Shown here piece by piece: positions 1 through 9,333 of a DNA stretch of 64,000 bases. The first letter of the stretch is position 1; every line of letters starts with the position of its first letter. The translations under genes and the position numbers were made by a program. The notes under the pieces were generated by a model. The model was given only the letters and a program-made list of their open reading frames with translations. It ran no database searches and was not told the origin of the DNA. This DNA comes from Bacteroidales bacterium (GTDB lineage: Bacteria; Bacteroidota; Bacteroidia; Bacteroidales; GCA-2748055): assembly GCA_016936975.1 (NCBI GenBank), contig JAFGWU010000061.1:62001-126000 (forward strand), written 5' to 3'.

Positions 1-214
1 CCGCTGAAACCAGTGCAATATGGATCCCTTTAAAGTTATCGTTGTCTTTCAGCTCCCTGACCTTTATCCGCTCACCCCTGAACTGAAACTCCTGTCCTGC
101 ACTGCGGGAGGATCCAAACAGAAGAAGGTCATCCAGGGGGAAGTCCCTTTCAGAAAGCACCTTCATGAACTCCTGTCCGACCGCACCGCTGACACCTACA
201 ATCGCTAATCTCAT
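1..214 (-). CDS. asd: Aspartate-semialdehyde dehydrogenase, N-terminal part (cut by window edge)
   Basis: The reverse strand reads ATG at 214 and stays open to the window edge, giving about 71 N-terminal residues that begin [16 protein letters not shown]. This matches the NADP-binding Rossmann start of the Asd family (glycine-rich GVSGAVG). The SSRSAG segment near residue 40 matches the phosphate-contacting loop of Asd (usually SxRSAG). The enzyme reduces aspartyl phosphate to aspartate semialdehyde, the branch point to lysine/diaminopimelate, threonine and methionine, in the cytosol. The catalytic Cys and the C-terminal half lie outside the window. The gene is divergent from the lamin-tail gene at 324. 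The forward ORF at 20-208 is its antisense shadow. Confidence 0.88.
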   Translation of the reverse strand, partial: MRLAIVGVSGAVGQEFMKVLSERDFPLDDLLLFGSSRSAGQEFQFRGERIKVRELKDNDNFKGIHIALVSA

Positions 215-253
215 TTTTCTTTTTTTTTTGTGGTCAGTAACCCGTTTTATTTT

Positions 254-261
254 TAAATTTG
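254..261 (+). promoter_or_regulatory. Candidate Bacteroidota -7 element for the lamin-tail gene
   Basis: TAAATTTG fits the TAnnTTTG -7 consensus of the Bacteroidota primary sigma factor. A TTTG that could act as the -33 element ends at 230, about 23 bases upstream, slightly longer than the usual 19-21. The region is strongly A/T-rich. It lies in the 109-bp gap between asd and the forward gene starting at 324. Confidence 0.3.
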
Positions 262-323
262 TACATTATCCCCAATCTTTTCTACAATTCTTAAGCGGTA
301 AAATTTGTAAATAATTTGGTAAA

Positions 324-2942
324 GTGAAAAAACTATGCCTGTTTTTTTCATGGATCCCGTTGTTTGTTTCTGCTCAGGTTCATTTTACCTTCGAGGATTC
401 AACCCTTAATCTCTGGCAGCAGTTTCCGCCCGGCCGATGGATTGTTACCGGTGAACAGCCGCTCTCAGGTAATTATTCGCTTCGTCATGGTTATGATAAT
501 CCTGAACCGGGCTGCGACCGGATCGCTTTTTTCCACGATGCAGTGCAATTCTCAGAACCTTTCATGTGCACGTTCAGGATCAGGCACGCCTATCCTCCAA
601 GCAGTATGAACCACTGGCAGATTGCGTTTTTTGCATCCATGGATCCGAATCCTCCTGAAGCGGAGGCACTGCCCGACGGAATCTATTTTGGGGTGAACCT
701 GGAAGGATCGGATGATCTGCTGACCCTCTCAAAAGTATCCGGAGGAACCGGGGAGGAATTGATAAAAACCGAAATCAATTACCAGGAAGATATCGGGATC
801 CAGCGTGCCCCATGCTTCCGGCTGATTCGTTTTTCAGATGGATCCTGGGAAATCCTGTACCATCCTGACGGGGATGAGCAGAAGATGGTGCGGGCAGGCA
901 TGAGTAAGCCTGCCGGGACCCCGGAAGGAAGAACCCTCCTGGTCAGGTATTCCTATTCTTCTTCCCAGGACCGGAAACTCTGGCTGGATGACCTTCGCAT
1001 CGCTGGTTCCTTTGTCGAGGACCGCTCTCCGCCGGTGGTCGTATCGGTTCTTCCCGGCCTGAATGACCTGGATATTGAATTTAATGAACCCGTAAGGTTG
1101 GGATCCGGTTCCGCATTCATTCTGAATGATCTTCAAACGGCCTCCATGGTGAAGCTGGTTCAGAAACACCTTTTTCTCTCTTTTGAGCATCTTTTTCAAA
1201 ACCGGGAGAAACAGTTGCTGTGCATCAGAAATGTGGAGGATGCAGACGGAAACATCCTTCAGGATACAACGGTAACCTTTGTACCCAACAGGGCGGAATG
1301 GGGGGATATGGTGATCAGTGAAATCATGGCCGACCCCCTGCCGGCCGTTTTTTTACCGGAGTGCGAATATATAGAACTGTTCAACCGATCAGGGTGGTAC
1401 CTTTTCACAGGGGGGTGGAACCTTGATGTCAACGGGAAACAGGTTACCCTGCCGGAAGATTCCGTTCCCCCGGATTCTTACCTGGTGGTCACGCACCACG
1501 AATGCATATATCTGTTCGAAAAGATGGGAATCCCGGCAGTAGCGGGACTGTCCTCTCCGACTGCAGTGACCAATTCAGGGGGGACCATTGCCCTTTTCGA
1601 TCAGTTCGGACACCTTGTTCACGTGGTTAAATACGGCCTGGATACCGGCACAAACGGATGGAAAGCGGAGGGCGGTTGGTCCCTGGAAATGATCGATCCC
1701 GCTTATATCTGCGGTAACGGGCTAAACCGGGACTATTCCGAAGATCCTTCAGGGGGCACGCCGGGACGCCCCAATAGCATTTCCCGGAAGATTGAGGACG
1801 ATGTTCCGCCGGAGGTGGTGTACACGGGAGTGGCTGACGAAAGGATCTTAACGGTCCATTTTTCAGAGTTGCTCGACAGGACCCGCAGTGATATTGGCGG
1901 TCTTATTATTGATCCCGGAAGTTACCATCCGGACAGTATTCAGTTTACCCATCCCTATTTTAGCGGCATCAGGATGTTCCTGCCGGCCGGAGTTTTAACA
2001 ACCCGTCCCGTTATCCTGCACCTGGAGGACGTTGCCGATTGCGAGGGGAACCAGTTGGACCGTAATGAATTGAAGCTGGGGATTCCCACACTCCCTTCCT
2101 ACCGTTCGCTGATCATCAGTGAGGTGATGTACGATCCGTCTGAAGGTCTTCCCGAGTTTGTGGAGGTGTTCAATCATACAGGGCGGTTTCTCGACCTGGC
2201 TCATATAAAAATCGGGTTCTCGGAGGATGAGACCCTTCCGGAGAGATTTACCATGCTGAGTTCTGAATCGCGGTTGATGGGTCCCGGGGAATATGTGGTT
2301 TTAACCGGCTCCGGGAGTGCCCTCCGGGATCATTATAACCTGAAAGCGTCGAAGATATGGGTTGTCCCTGACGGACTTCCCCCGCTGGTCAATTCAGGAG
2401 GTTCCCTGTATCTTTACTCCCGGTCGGGCGATCTGTTAGATTACATGAGTTACCGCGATGAAATGCATCTGTCCATCCTGAACGGAACCAGGGGCGTCTC
2501 CCTTGAGCGCATTTCAGCTCTTCAACCCGGCAATGACCCGGCGAACTGGCATTCGGCATCCAGCACCAGTAACTACGCCACACCCGGTGAGAAGAATTCG
2601 CAGTCAGAATCCGGCCTTACCCCGGAGGGGGTTTTGTATCTATCTCCCGAAGTGTTCAGTCCGGATAACGATGGTTTTGAGGATCTGCTGCAGGTACAGG
2701 TCAATCCCGGAAGTCCGGGATTTGTACTTCAGATGGACATCATCGATCTTTCTGGCAGGAGGATAAAGATGCTGTCGAACAATGATCTTCCCGGAACAGG
2801 AGAGGACTATTTCTGGGATGGAAGGAATGATACCGGCATGATGGCAGGAGAGGGTATTTATATCCTTCATGCGGTTTTATATCATCCGGAGCACCATAAA
2901 ACTTTAAGGTTCAGGAAACCGTTTGCACTGATTTATCGGTAA
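324..2942 (+). CDS. Secreted lamin-tail-domain protein with FlgD-like C-terminus
   Basis: 872 residues, GTG start, cleavable signal peptide (MKKLCLFFSWIPLFVSA, then Q). A jelly-roll/LamG-like region covers about residues 20-235. Ig-like bacterial domains at about 235-330 and 495-595 alternate with two lamin-tail domains: about 335-480, starting MVISEIMADPLP, and about 600-745, starting LIISEVMYDPSE. The last 100 residues (LSPEVFSPDNDGFEDLL, then IIDLSGRRI and GIYILHAVL) form a FlgD-like Ig/T9SS-associated C-terminal domain. Such proteins are exported to the cell surface or medium in Bacteroidota; the function is unknown and may be binding. The 3' end overlaps the convergent MFS gene by 32 bp. 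GTG was chosen because it directly precedes the basic-hydrophobic signal sequence and no in-frame ATG lies nearby. Confidence 0.8.
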   Translation: MKKLCLFFSWIPLFVSAQVHFTFEDSTLNLWQQFPPGRWIVTGEQPLSGNYSLRHGYDNPEPGCDRIAFFHDAVQFSEPFMCTFRIRHAYPPSSMNHWQIAFFASMDPNPPEAEALPDGIYFGVNLEGSDDLLTLSKVSGGTGEELIKTEINYQEDIGIQRAPCFRLIRFSDGSWEILYHPDGDEQKMVRAGMSKPAGTPEGRTLLVRYSYSSSQDRKLWLDDLRIAGSFVEDRSPPVVVSVLPGLNDLDIEFNEPVRLGSGSAFILNDLQTASMVKLVQKHLFLSFEHLFQNREKQLLCIRNVEDADGNILQDTTVTFVPNRAEWGDMVISEIMADPLPAVFLPECEYIELFNRSGWYLFTGGWNLDVNGKQVTLPEDSVPPDSYLVVTHHECIYLFEKMGIPAVAGLSSPTAVTNSGGTIALFDQFGHLVHVVKYGLDTGTNGWKAEGGWSLEMIDPAYICGNGLNRDYSEDPSGGTPGRPNSISRKIEDDVPPEVVYTGVADERILTVHFSELLDRTRSDIGGLIIDPGSYHPDSIQFTHPYFSGIRMFLPAGVLTTRPVILHLEDVADCEGNQLDRNELKLGIPTLPSYRSLIISEVMYDPSEGLPEFVEVFNHTGRFLDLAHIKIGFSEDETLPERFTMLSSESRLMGPGEYVVLTGSGSALRDHYNLKASKIWVVPDGLPPLVNSGGSLYLYSRSGDLLDYMSYRDEMHLSILNGTRGVSLERISALQPGNDPANWHSASSTSNYATPGEKNSQSESGLTPEGVLYLSPEVFSPDNDGFEDLLQVQVNPGSPGFVLQMDIIDLSGRRIKMLSNNDLPGTGEDYFWDGRNDTGMMAGEGIYILHAVLYHPEHHKTLRFRKPFALIYR

Positions 2943-4113
2943 CCGCTTCCAGTTTTTTCCGGATAAGAAGTATGACGAAAAAGGCGCCGAAGGAGAGAAG
3001 TCCGAAAATGTAATAGCTGGTGGTAAATCCGAGATGGTCGATCATGATGCCGACCAGCGGGTAAACGATGGTGCTGATAAAAAAGTTTATGGTCATATAG
3101 ATCCCGTTCAGGAAGGCTTTCTTTTCCGAGCTCAGGTCCTGGACCAGGGCGAGCATGACGGCGGTCGGAGCAAACATGAAAAATCCGAGCGGGATCAGGA
3201 CCGGGAATATCCAGTATCCGTTGAGGTTGATAAAGAGCAGCATCAGAAGGGGGGTTGAGAGGCTGATGATGCAGAGGGTTTTGTTCCGCCCGAGTTTATC
3301 GCTGATGGTGCCCGACATCAGCGCACCCGCCGCGCCCGCAAGCTGAAGAACGGCCAGGGAGATGTCGGCAAAGATATAGGAGTAGCCCTCCGACAGTTCG
3401 AGGTAGGTCGGCAACCAGAAGGTTACAGCCGATTTTACACCGGCCTGGAAGAAGGTAAATCCCCCCGTAAGGATAAAAGCAGGGGAGAACCGGAGGAAGA
3501 TTTTCCAGTAACTGCCTTCATGGTTGCTTCTTACGCCGTTATTTGCAGACAGCCTTTCATTTCTGAAATTCAGATAGAGTACCAGGGACGCGATGAATCC
3601 GAACGGCATCATCCGCCAGGCGCCCTCCAGCCCCCAGAGACCGATCACCCCCATAATCACCAGGGGACCGACCGTGCGGGCCAGTTCCCCGCCGACCATG
3701 TAAAAGCTCATGGCTTTTCCTGTCCGTTCACCGGAGAGCTCCTTGACCATTACCGGGGTGGGGATATGCCAGAACGTGGAACTCAGTCCGGATACAAACA
3801 GCAGGACAGCCAGGAAGATATATCCCGGGGCAATCCCGATCAGGCTCATGGTCAATGCTGTGAGGGCAGGGGAGAAGATGACCATGTACTTCATCACCGG
3901 CCGTTCGGCAATGATCCCCACGAACGGATTCAGAAGGGACGGGATGCGCTGAATGGGCGCCAGTAGCCCGATCAGGGCGTAGCTGGTGTCGAGTTTCTCA
4001 ATGATCCTGGGAAGAGCGGGAGCGAGGAAGGAGGTGTACACATCATGGATAAAATGCGCTGCTGATATGGTAATGATCCTGCCTTTCTGGAATCTTCCGC
4101 TCCTCCTGCCCAT
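2911..4113 (-). CDS. MFS transporter, fosmidomycin-resistance (Fsr)-like
   Basis: 400 residues with about 12 predicted membrane segments. The N-terminus has AAHFIHDVYTSFLAPALP, the family-typical TM1 region of Fsr-like major facilitator proteins (H-D in TM1, L-P-x-L-P exit). A conserved second half starts near residue 215 (SPAFILTGGFTFFQAGVKS). It is a probable inner-membrane exporter of a small molecule or drug; the substrate cannot be read from the sequence. It is the last gene of the run sppA-lpxK-pnp-MFS, 9 bp after the pnp stop, so probably cotranscribed. Its 3' end overlaps the convergent lamin-tail gene by 32 bp. The ATG at 4113 is clear. Confidence 0.8.
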   Translation of the reverse strand: MGRRSGRFQKGRIITISAAHFIHDVYTSFLAPALPRIIEKLDTSYALIGLLAPIQRIPSLLNPFVGIIAERPVMKYMVIFSPALTALTMSLIGIAPGYIFLAVLLFVSGLSSTFWHIPTPVMVKELSGERTGKAMSFYMVGGELARTVGPLVIMGVIGLWGLEGAWRMMPFGFIASLVLYLNFRNERLSANNGVRSNHEGSYWKIFLRFSPAFILTGGFTFFQAGVKSAVTFWLPTYLELSEGYSYIFADISLAVLQLAGAAGALMSGTISDKLGRNKTLCIISLSTPLLMLLFINLNGYWIFPVLIPLGFFMFAPTAVMLALVQDLSSEKKAFLNGIYMTINFFISTIVYPLVGIMIDHLGFTTSYYIFGLLSFGAFFVILLIRKKLEAVTDKSVQTVS

Positions 4114-4122
4114 AAGTCACTG

Positions 4123-4935
4123 TCAGTTTAGTCTCTCAATCAGTTTTACGATTAAACGGGTAAGCTGCGGGGTTACGCGGCCTGCCGCATCAATCACGTC
4201 CTGGTGCGTCAGGGGTAAGATTTTCCCGGGAACGCCCAGGTCGGTTATCACAGACAGGGCGAACACATCAATCCCCATCTGGTGTGCTACGATGCTTTCC
4301 GGCACGGTGGACATCCCCACCGCATCGCCCCCGATAATCCTCATGTATTCATACTCCTTAGGGGTTTCGAGGGTCGGACCGGTTACGCCCACATAGCATC
4401 CCTCCCGGACCGGGATATTCAGTTCACGGGCTATGGTGCGGGCCAGATCAATAATCTTCCTGTTGTAGGGTTGACTCATGTCGGGAAAACGCGCTCCAAA
4501 TTCGGGATGGTGCACCCCGATCAACGGATTTGGCATGGTATTGATATGGTCGTTGATGATCATGATATCGCCCACCCGGAATTCAGGATTCATGCCGCCC
4601 GCCGCATTGGATACGATCAGCTGTTTGACGCCCAGGAATTTCATGACCCTGACGGGGAAGGTTACCTCCTGCATGGTATATCCCTCATAGTAATGGAACC
4701 GGCCCTGCATGACCAGCACCTCCCGCTTCCCCAGCTTACCGGTAATGAGCATGCCCTTATGACCCTCGACGGTGGAGACCGGGAAGTTGGGAATATCGTG
4801 ATAATCCAGCGTTTGTTTCTCCGTCATCTCGTCGACAATGCCTCCAAGACCCGTTCCCAGGATGATGGCAGTTGAAGGAACGGGATCGAGCTTACGGCTT
4901 ATGAAGGCGGCTGTCTCTTTTATGGCTTCTAACAT
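4123..4935 (-). CDS. Purine-nucleoside phosphorylase, trimeric (PNP-I) type
   Basis: 270 residues from the ATG at 4935 (MLEAIKETAAF). An ATG 11 codons upstream is possible but extends further into lpxK and adds atypical residues. Hallmarks of the inosine/guanosine phosphorylase family are the phosphate loop GTGLGG, VEGHKG, QGRFHYYEG, SNAAGGMNPEFRVGDIM and GPTLETPKEYEY followed by GGDAVGMSTVPE. The enzyme splits purine nucleosides with phosphate into base plus ribose-1-phosphate for salvage in the cytosol. The position that is Asn243 in human PNP (VITN) is Asp here (VITD), so 6-oxopurine specificity should not be assumed. It overlaps the lpxK end by 44 bp and is cotranscribed with it. Confidence 0.9.
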   Translation of the reverse strand: MLEAIKETAAFISRKLDPVPSTAIILGTGLGGIVDEMTEKQTLDYHDIPNFPVSTVEGHKGMLITGKLGKREVLVMQGRFHYYEGYTMQEVTFPVRVMKFLGVKQLIVSNAAGGMNPEFRVGDIMIINDHINTMPNPLIGVHHPEFGARFPDMSQPYNRKIIDLARTIARELNIPVREGCYVGVTGPTLETPKEYEYMRIIGGDAVGMSTVPESIVAHQMGIDVFALSVITDLGVPGKILPLTHQDVIDAAGRVTPQLTRLIVKLIERLN

Positions 4936-5995
4936 AGGATATGATTTGTTTATTAAATTGTTCGGCATCGTTATTCAGGAAGACAACCTGAATCCGCACC
5001 ATAACCATGGATTGCCTGATCCTGTCGGGCAGGGCCAGGTTCTGAAACCGCATGGCATCCTTTTCGGTGGTGAGGATAAATGCATCCCCGGAACCGAGCG
5101 CAAGGAATTCCTTTTCAATCTGTCGGAGATCTTTTTTCCCATAGGCATGATGGTCGGGATAGGAGAGGGTTCTGATTTCTGCGGAAATGGTTTCCGCAAA
5201 CCGGTGCAGGGGTTCGGGATTTTCAATACCGCTCACAACGAGCAGAGGAGCACTTTTATTCTTTACAAACGCGGGGGAGACGGAATCCGGTGACGGGAAG
5301 ACAGGCAGGAGTTCACCATATTTCATGCCGGTGAAGTAGAGGTGTTGTCGGTTTTTCAGTCCCAGGTCCTTTTCGATCTGCCGCATTTCATCAGGCTTGA
5401 TATCTTCGGGAGTCCGGGTAATAAGGATGATATCCGCACGGGTTCTGTTCCGTCCGGGTTCACGCAAACGTCCTGCGGGGAGAAGCCGGTCTTTTTGCAG
5501 GGGGCGGTTATAATCAATCAGGAGAATCGAAAGCCCGGGTTTGACAGCTCGATGCTGGAACGCATCATCCAGCAGGATGACCTCCGTACCGGGCTCCTGC
5601 TCCATCAGCATGGTCACGCCGTGAACCCGTTTCCGGTCTACGGCCACGGTAATTTCAGGATATTTTTGTTTGATTTGACGGGATTCATCCCCGATGGTTT
5701 CAAACGATGAACCGGTTTCGGCGACCAGGAAATTGCGGCTCTTCCTGCGGTAGCCCCGGCTGAGGACCGCAAGGGCAGTTTCTCCTTTTAACAGATCGAT
5801 CAGGTACTCCACATGAGGGGTTTTGCCTGTTCCCCCCACAGAAATATTTCCCACCGAGATGACCGGAAAGGGAAACGCTTTGGAGGGCAGGATGCCCAGG
5901 TCAAACAGTTTGTTTCTTATCCATACAATCAGCCCGTAAACCCAGGAAAACGGCAGCAGTAATAATTTCCAGCAGTATTGTATGGCACTTCTCAT
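4892..5995 (-). CDS. lpxK: Tetraacyldisaccharide 4'-kinase LpxK
   Basis: 367 residues. LpxK phosphorylates the 4' position of the lipid A disaccharide on the inner face of the inner membrane. A hydrophobic N-terminal anchor (LLLLPFSWVYGLIVWI, residues 11-26) is followed by the Walker A motif GNISVGGTGKTP (49-60), then SRGYRRKS, GDES and the LLDDAFQHR motif typical of the family. The ATG shares one base with the sppA stop (TAATG), so translation is probably coupled. The length is normal for Bacteroidota LpxK. It shows the cell makes lipid A. Confidence 0.95.
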   Translation of the reverse strand: MRSAIQYCWKLLLLPFSWVYGLIVWIRNKLFDLGILPSKAFPFPVISVGNISVGGTGKTPHVEYLIDLLKGETALAVLSRGYRRKSRNFLVAETGSSFETIGDESRQIKQKYPEITVAVDRKRVHGVTMLMEQEPGTEVILLDDAFQHRAVKPGLSILLIDYNRPLQKDRLLPAGRLREPGRNRTRADIILITRTPEDIKPDEMRQIEKDLGLKNRQHLYFTGMKYGELLPVFPSPDSVSPAFVKNKSAPLLVVSGIENPEPLHRFAETISAEIRTLSYPDHHAYGKKDLRQIEKEFLALGSGDAFILTTEKDAMRFQNLALPDRIRQSMVMVRIQVVFLNNDAEQFNKQIISYVRSHKRDSRLHKP

Positions 5996-7755
5996 TAATG
6001 AATCCGGATATCATACAGCATCCTGGCCTGAACGCCCTCCATTTCCCTGAACTCCCTGATGGTTTTATAATAACGGAAATCCGGACCCAGTTCTTTCTGT
6101 ACGAACTTTGAGGCCACATCACCGGATAACTGTTTCATAATCATGGTCAGCGGATCTTCCAGTTTCGGCAGGGAGGTAACCCGGTAAGCTTCCAGTCCTG
6201 CCATTTCAGCGGCTATTTCAATGGATTTATCCAGTCCGCCGAACATATCGATCAGCCCGATTTCCAGGGCATCCTCTCCGGACCAGACCCTTCCCTGACC
6301 GATGGCATCCACGGCTTCGTAGGTCATTCCCCTTCCTTCGGATACATGTTCGACAAATGTTTTGTATACATTGTCAACCATGTATTGAATCAGGTTACGT
6401 TCCTCCGGGGAAAGCGGGCGGAAAACGGATCCCATATCCGCCAGTCTGTTCGTTTTGACCACGTCGGTGGTGATTCCCAGTTTATCGTTCATCAGCTCCT
6501 GGATATTGGGAATCAGTCCGAATACGCCAATGGAACCGGTGATGGTGTTTTCACTGGCAATAATCGTATCGGCGGCACATACGATGTAGTAACCTCCCGA
6601 TGCGGCCACATCTCCCAGGGAAGCCACTACCGGTTTGGCCTCCGCAGCCAGTTGAACCTCCCGCCAGATCACCTCCGAGGCCAGTGCACTTCCGCCCCCT
6701 GAATTGACCCTGAATACAATGGCCTTCACCTTATCGTCCCTTCTTGCCTGCCGGATTGCTTTGGCAATGCGGTCGGATCCGATGGAGCCTTCTCCGGCAT
6801 CGCCGGTAACAACACTTCCCATGGCATATACCACCGCGATCTTATCGCTCGAAAGGCCTTTCCCTTTTGTCCCGGGAACATCGCTGTATTTTTTCAGGGA
6901 GATGGCCCTGAGGTCATCCTTCTCGTCGGTGCCGGTTTTTTCTTTCATCAGGCTCAGTATCTCATCATAATACAATTCACCGTCGATCATTCCAAGTTCC
7001 GTGGCTTTCCCATCATAGGCCAGTATAAAGTTATCGGCATAATTCTGCAGGGTTTCCGCAGGGATGTTCCGCGCTTCAGAAATGCCCCTGACCATCTGAT
7101 CCCAGGTGGACCCGACATATCCTTCAATCTGTTCGCGGTTCTCGTCGCTGAGATTCTCCCGCATGAAAGGTTCCACCGCGCCTTTAAAAGCTCCATGGCG
7201 TATCACCTGCATATCGATCCCGAGCTTTTCAGCGGCATTCTTGAGAAAGGTCACTTCAGACCTTAATCCCCTGAAAGGAATCTCTCCTTCAGGGGTCATG
7301 AATATGCTGTCGGCGGCTGTTGCCAGGTAGTATGCTTTCTGGCTGAACAGATCGCCGTGGGCATAAATGAATTTGCCGCTCTCCCTGAAGTCGATCAGGG
7401 CATCCCTGATCTCTTCAACCGTGGCCATCCCGGCAGGTACCACATCCAGGCGGAGGAAAATACCGGCGATATTGTCATCGGTTTTCGCCTTGCGGATATC
7501 CTTCAGGACCTGGTCCAGGCCCATGACATCCTCACCGGGAAGTGTTCCCGACATCAATGCCGCAAATGGATCATTGCCCGCCCGATCGGTTATCTGCCCG
7601 TTGAATTTTGCCACAAGAATGGTATTCTCTTTCACATCGGGGACATCCTTGGATGCCGCGGATGAGAAGATGATTAAAAGGATAACAAGGAGAAGAAGGC
7701 CGGAGATAATTACTCCGAGAATGGTTGCCAGGGTAAACTTGAAAAAGCTTTTCAT
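5995..7755 (-). CDS. sppA: Signal peptide peptidase SppA, 67K type
   Basis: 586 residues. An N-terminal transmembrane anchor covers residues 9-31 and two SppA/ClpP-like protease domains follow. The Ser/Lys dyad is visible: Lys191 in RHGAFKGAVEPF and Ser386 in GDVAASGGYYI, matching the E. coli Lys209/Ser409 arrangement with the two residues in different halves of the fused protein. It degrades cleaved signal peptides in the membrane with the active site facing the periplasm. It is the first gene of sppA-lpxK-pnp-MFS. The divergent folK starts 81 bp away. Confidence 0.95.
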   Translation of the reverse strand: MKSFFKFTLATILGVIISGLLLLVILLIIFSSAASKDVPDVKENTILVAKFNGQITDRAGNDPFAALMSGTLPGEDVMGLDQVLKDIRKAKTDDNIAGIFLRLDVVPAGMATVEEIRDALIDFRESGKFIYAHGDLFSQKAYYLATAADSIFMTPEGEIPFRGLRSEVTFLKNAAEKLGIDMQVIRHGAFKGAVEPFMRENLSDENREQIEGYVGSTWDQMVRGISEARNIPAETLQNYADNFILAYDGKATELGMIDGELYYDEILSLMKEKTGTDEKDDLRAISLKKYSDVPGTKGKGLSSDKIAVVYAMGSVVTGDAGEGSIGSDRIAKAIRQARRDDKVKAIVFRVNSGGGSALASEVIWREVQLAAEAKPVVASLGDVAASGGYYIVCAADTIIASENTITGSIGVFGLIPNIQELMNDKLGITTDVVKTNRLADMGSVFRPLSPEERNLIQYMVDNVYKTFVEHVSEGRGMTYEAVDAIGQGRVWSGEDALEIGLIDMFGGLDKSIEIAAEMAGLEAYRVTSLPKLEDPLTMIMKQLSGDVASKFVQKELGPDFRYYKTIREFREMEGVQARMLYDIRIH

Positions 7756-7836
7756 CCTATTATGAATATTTATTGATAATATTGTTAATCTGAAGCAGAT
7801 TTAAAAGTGCGTGAATTTAGTAAAAAGGTTTTGAAA

Positions 7837-8394
7837 ATGAAACCCCTCCGCAGCATTGAAAGAGGGATCTCAGACATTCATGTCCTTTACTTCTCCGTGG
7901 GATCAAATACCGGGAAGCGCCTGGAAAATTTAGAACAATGCATTGGGCTTATTCACCGGGATATCGGGATGGTTGAGCACTGTTCCGGCATATATGAATC
8001 GGAGCCATGGGGCTATGAAAGTGACCATTTTTTCTATAACTGCTGCCTTGAGGTCCGGTCGGCCCTCAGCCCTGCCGGCGTCCTGAAAGCCATCATGGGG
8101 ATTGAGAAAAAGATGGGAAGGGTCCGTTCCGGTGGGGGATATGCCGACAGGATTATCGACGTAGACCTGCTCTTTTACGACCGCCTGGTATTGGATGTGC
8201 CCGACCTGGTCATCCCCCATCCGGGAATGGCCGGGAGAAAATTCGTACTGGTGCCCCTTGCGGAGATTGCAGGAGACTTTGTGCACCCGGTACTCCGGAA
8301 GACGGTGAACCGGCTCCTGGATGGATGTGACGACCGGAGTACGCCGGTAAGGATTGATATCCGGCTTACAGCAGACCCTCATCGGCGAAGCTGA
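7837..8394 (+). CDS. folK: 6-hydroxymethyl-7,8-dihydropterin pyrophosphokinase FolK
   Basis: 185 residues from the ATG at 7837; a GTG ten codons upstream (7807) would only add residues outside the domain. The sequence shows SVGSNTGKRLENL (the usual SLGSNxGDR start), YESEPWGY, FYNCCLEV, the family signature RIIDVDLLFYD and IPHPGMAGRKFVLVPLAEIA. It transfers pyrophosphate from ATP to 6-hydroxymethyldihydropterin in folate synthesis. The 3' end overlaps the convergent radC by 29 bp. Confidence 0.93.
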   Translation: MKPLRSIERGISDIHVLYFSVGSNTGKRLENLEQCIGLIHRDIGMVEHCSGIYESEPWGYESDHFFYNCCLEVRSALSPAGVLKAIMGIEKKMGRVRSGGGYADRIIDVDLLFYDRLVLDVPDLVIPHPGMAGRKFVLVPLAEIAGDFVHPVLRKTVNRLLDGCDDRSTPVRIDIRLTADPHRRS

Positions 8395-9061
8395 AATATC
8401 CGTTCCCGGTGATGATCAGGTGATCGAGCACCTTTATCTCCATCATCGCCGCGGCATTTTTCAGAGAGCCGGTGATCTTTTTATCCGCCTCACTCGGCTG
8501 TTTGTTGCCCGACGGGTGGTTATGGCAAACAATGATGGATGATGCCAGGTTATCAATTGCATTTTTCAGGATCAGCCTGGTATCGATGACGGTGCCGGAA
8601 AGGCCGCCCTGACTGATCCTGGTTTTATTCAGCACCAAATTGGCCCGGTTGAGCATCAGGATCCAGAACTCCTCGTGGTCCAGCTCCCCGATCAGAGGAT
8701 AAAATATAAGATATACATCGTTGCTGTTGGTGATCCGGGTCACCTCTGCTTTTCTGAAATGTTGTTTTCTCGTTCCCAGTTCCATGGCAGAGATGATTTT
8801 CACTGCCTTTGCCGGTCCGATACCCTTCAGCCTGCTCAGTTCATTGACGGATAACCTTGAGAGCCGGTTGAGGTCGTAATCCACACTCTTCAGTATCTCC
8901 CTTGCCAGGTCCACTGCCGAATGGTTCCGGGTTCCCGATGCAATGATTACGGCCAGCAGTTCGGTATCCGAAAGCGCGTGCACCCCGCCGGAAAGCAGCT
9001 TCTCCCGCGGCCGGTCCTGGACGGCCCAGGTGGGAATGCCCGTCAGGCGGTATTTTTTCAT
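8366..9061 (-). CDS. radC: RadC/JAB-domain protein
   Basis: 231 residues from the ATG at 9061 (MKKYRLTGIPTWAVQDRPRE); the longer frame starting at 9193 lacks homology-like sequence. An N-terminal UPF0758 helix-hairpin-helix region (LSRLKGIGPAKAVKI) is followed by the MPN+/JAB metalloprotease-like domain. This carries the full metal-binding motif HNHPSGNKQPSEAD, with the upstream acidic residue in the STR-SQGGLSGT region. The historical DNA-repair assignment is doubtful; the biochemical role is unknown. The 3' end overlaps folK. Confidence 0.92.
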   Translation of the reverse strand: MKKYRLTGIPTWAVQDRPREKLLSGGVHALSDTELLAVIIASGTRNHSAVDLAREILKSVDYDLNRLSRLSVNELSRLKGIGPAKAVKIISAMELGTRKQHFRKAEVTRITNSNDVYLIFYPLIGELDHEEFWILMLNRANLVLNKTRISQGGLSGTVIDTRLILKNAIDNLASSIIVCHNHPSGNKQPSEADKKITGSLKNAAAMMEIKVLDHLIITGNGYFSFADEGLL

Positions 9062-9274
9062 CAGCTTTTTTATTATTAATGTGATGAGATTCAAAATATC
9101 GGTCTGACCTCCGGGGAATTTTCCCAGGGGCTTGCATGACATTCCGGTGGATTGGTTCAATAAAATTTGCCGGCACCTGATCATCGTGGGCAAAATTCAT
9201 GAGTTTTGCCTGCTCTGCCAGATTTCATTTCCTGAGCCCCGATCCGCATTTACTGAGATCCGAATCGCATTTCC

Positions 9275-9311
9275 AAAAAAAAACCGCCCCAAAAATTTTT
9301 TGAGACGGTTT
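9275..9311 (-). terminator. Rho-independent terminator of rpsT
   Basis: On the reverse strand a 9-bp stem (AACCGTCTC pairing with GGGGCGGTT through two G-U wobbles) with an A/T-rich loop is followed by a run of eight to nine T. It starts about 23 bp after the rpsT stop. Confidence 0.8.
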
Positions 9312-9333
9312 GAGATTATACTCAGATTGTTCC

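Noticed and set aside
20..208. Forward ORF of 62 codons at the left edge
   Set aside because: It is antisense to the clear asd start on the reverse strand and has no family resemblance.
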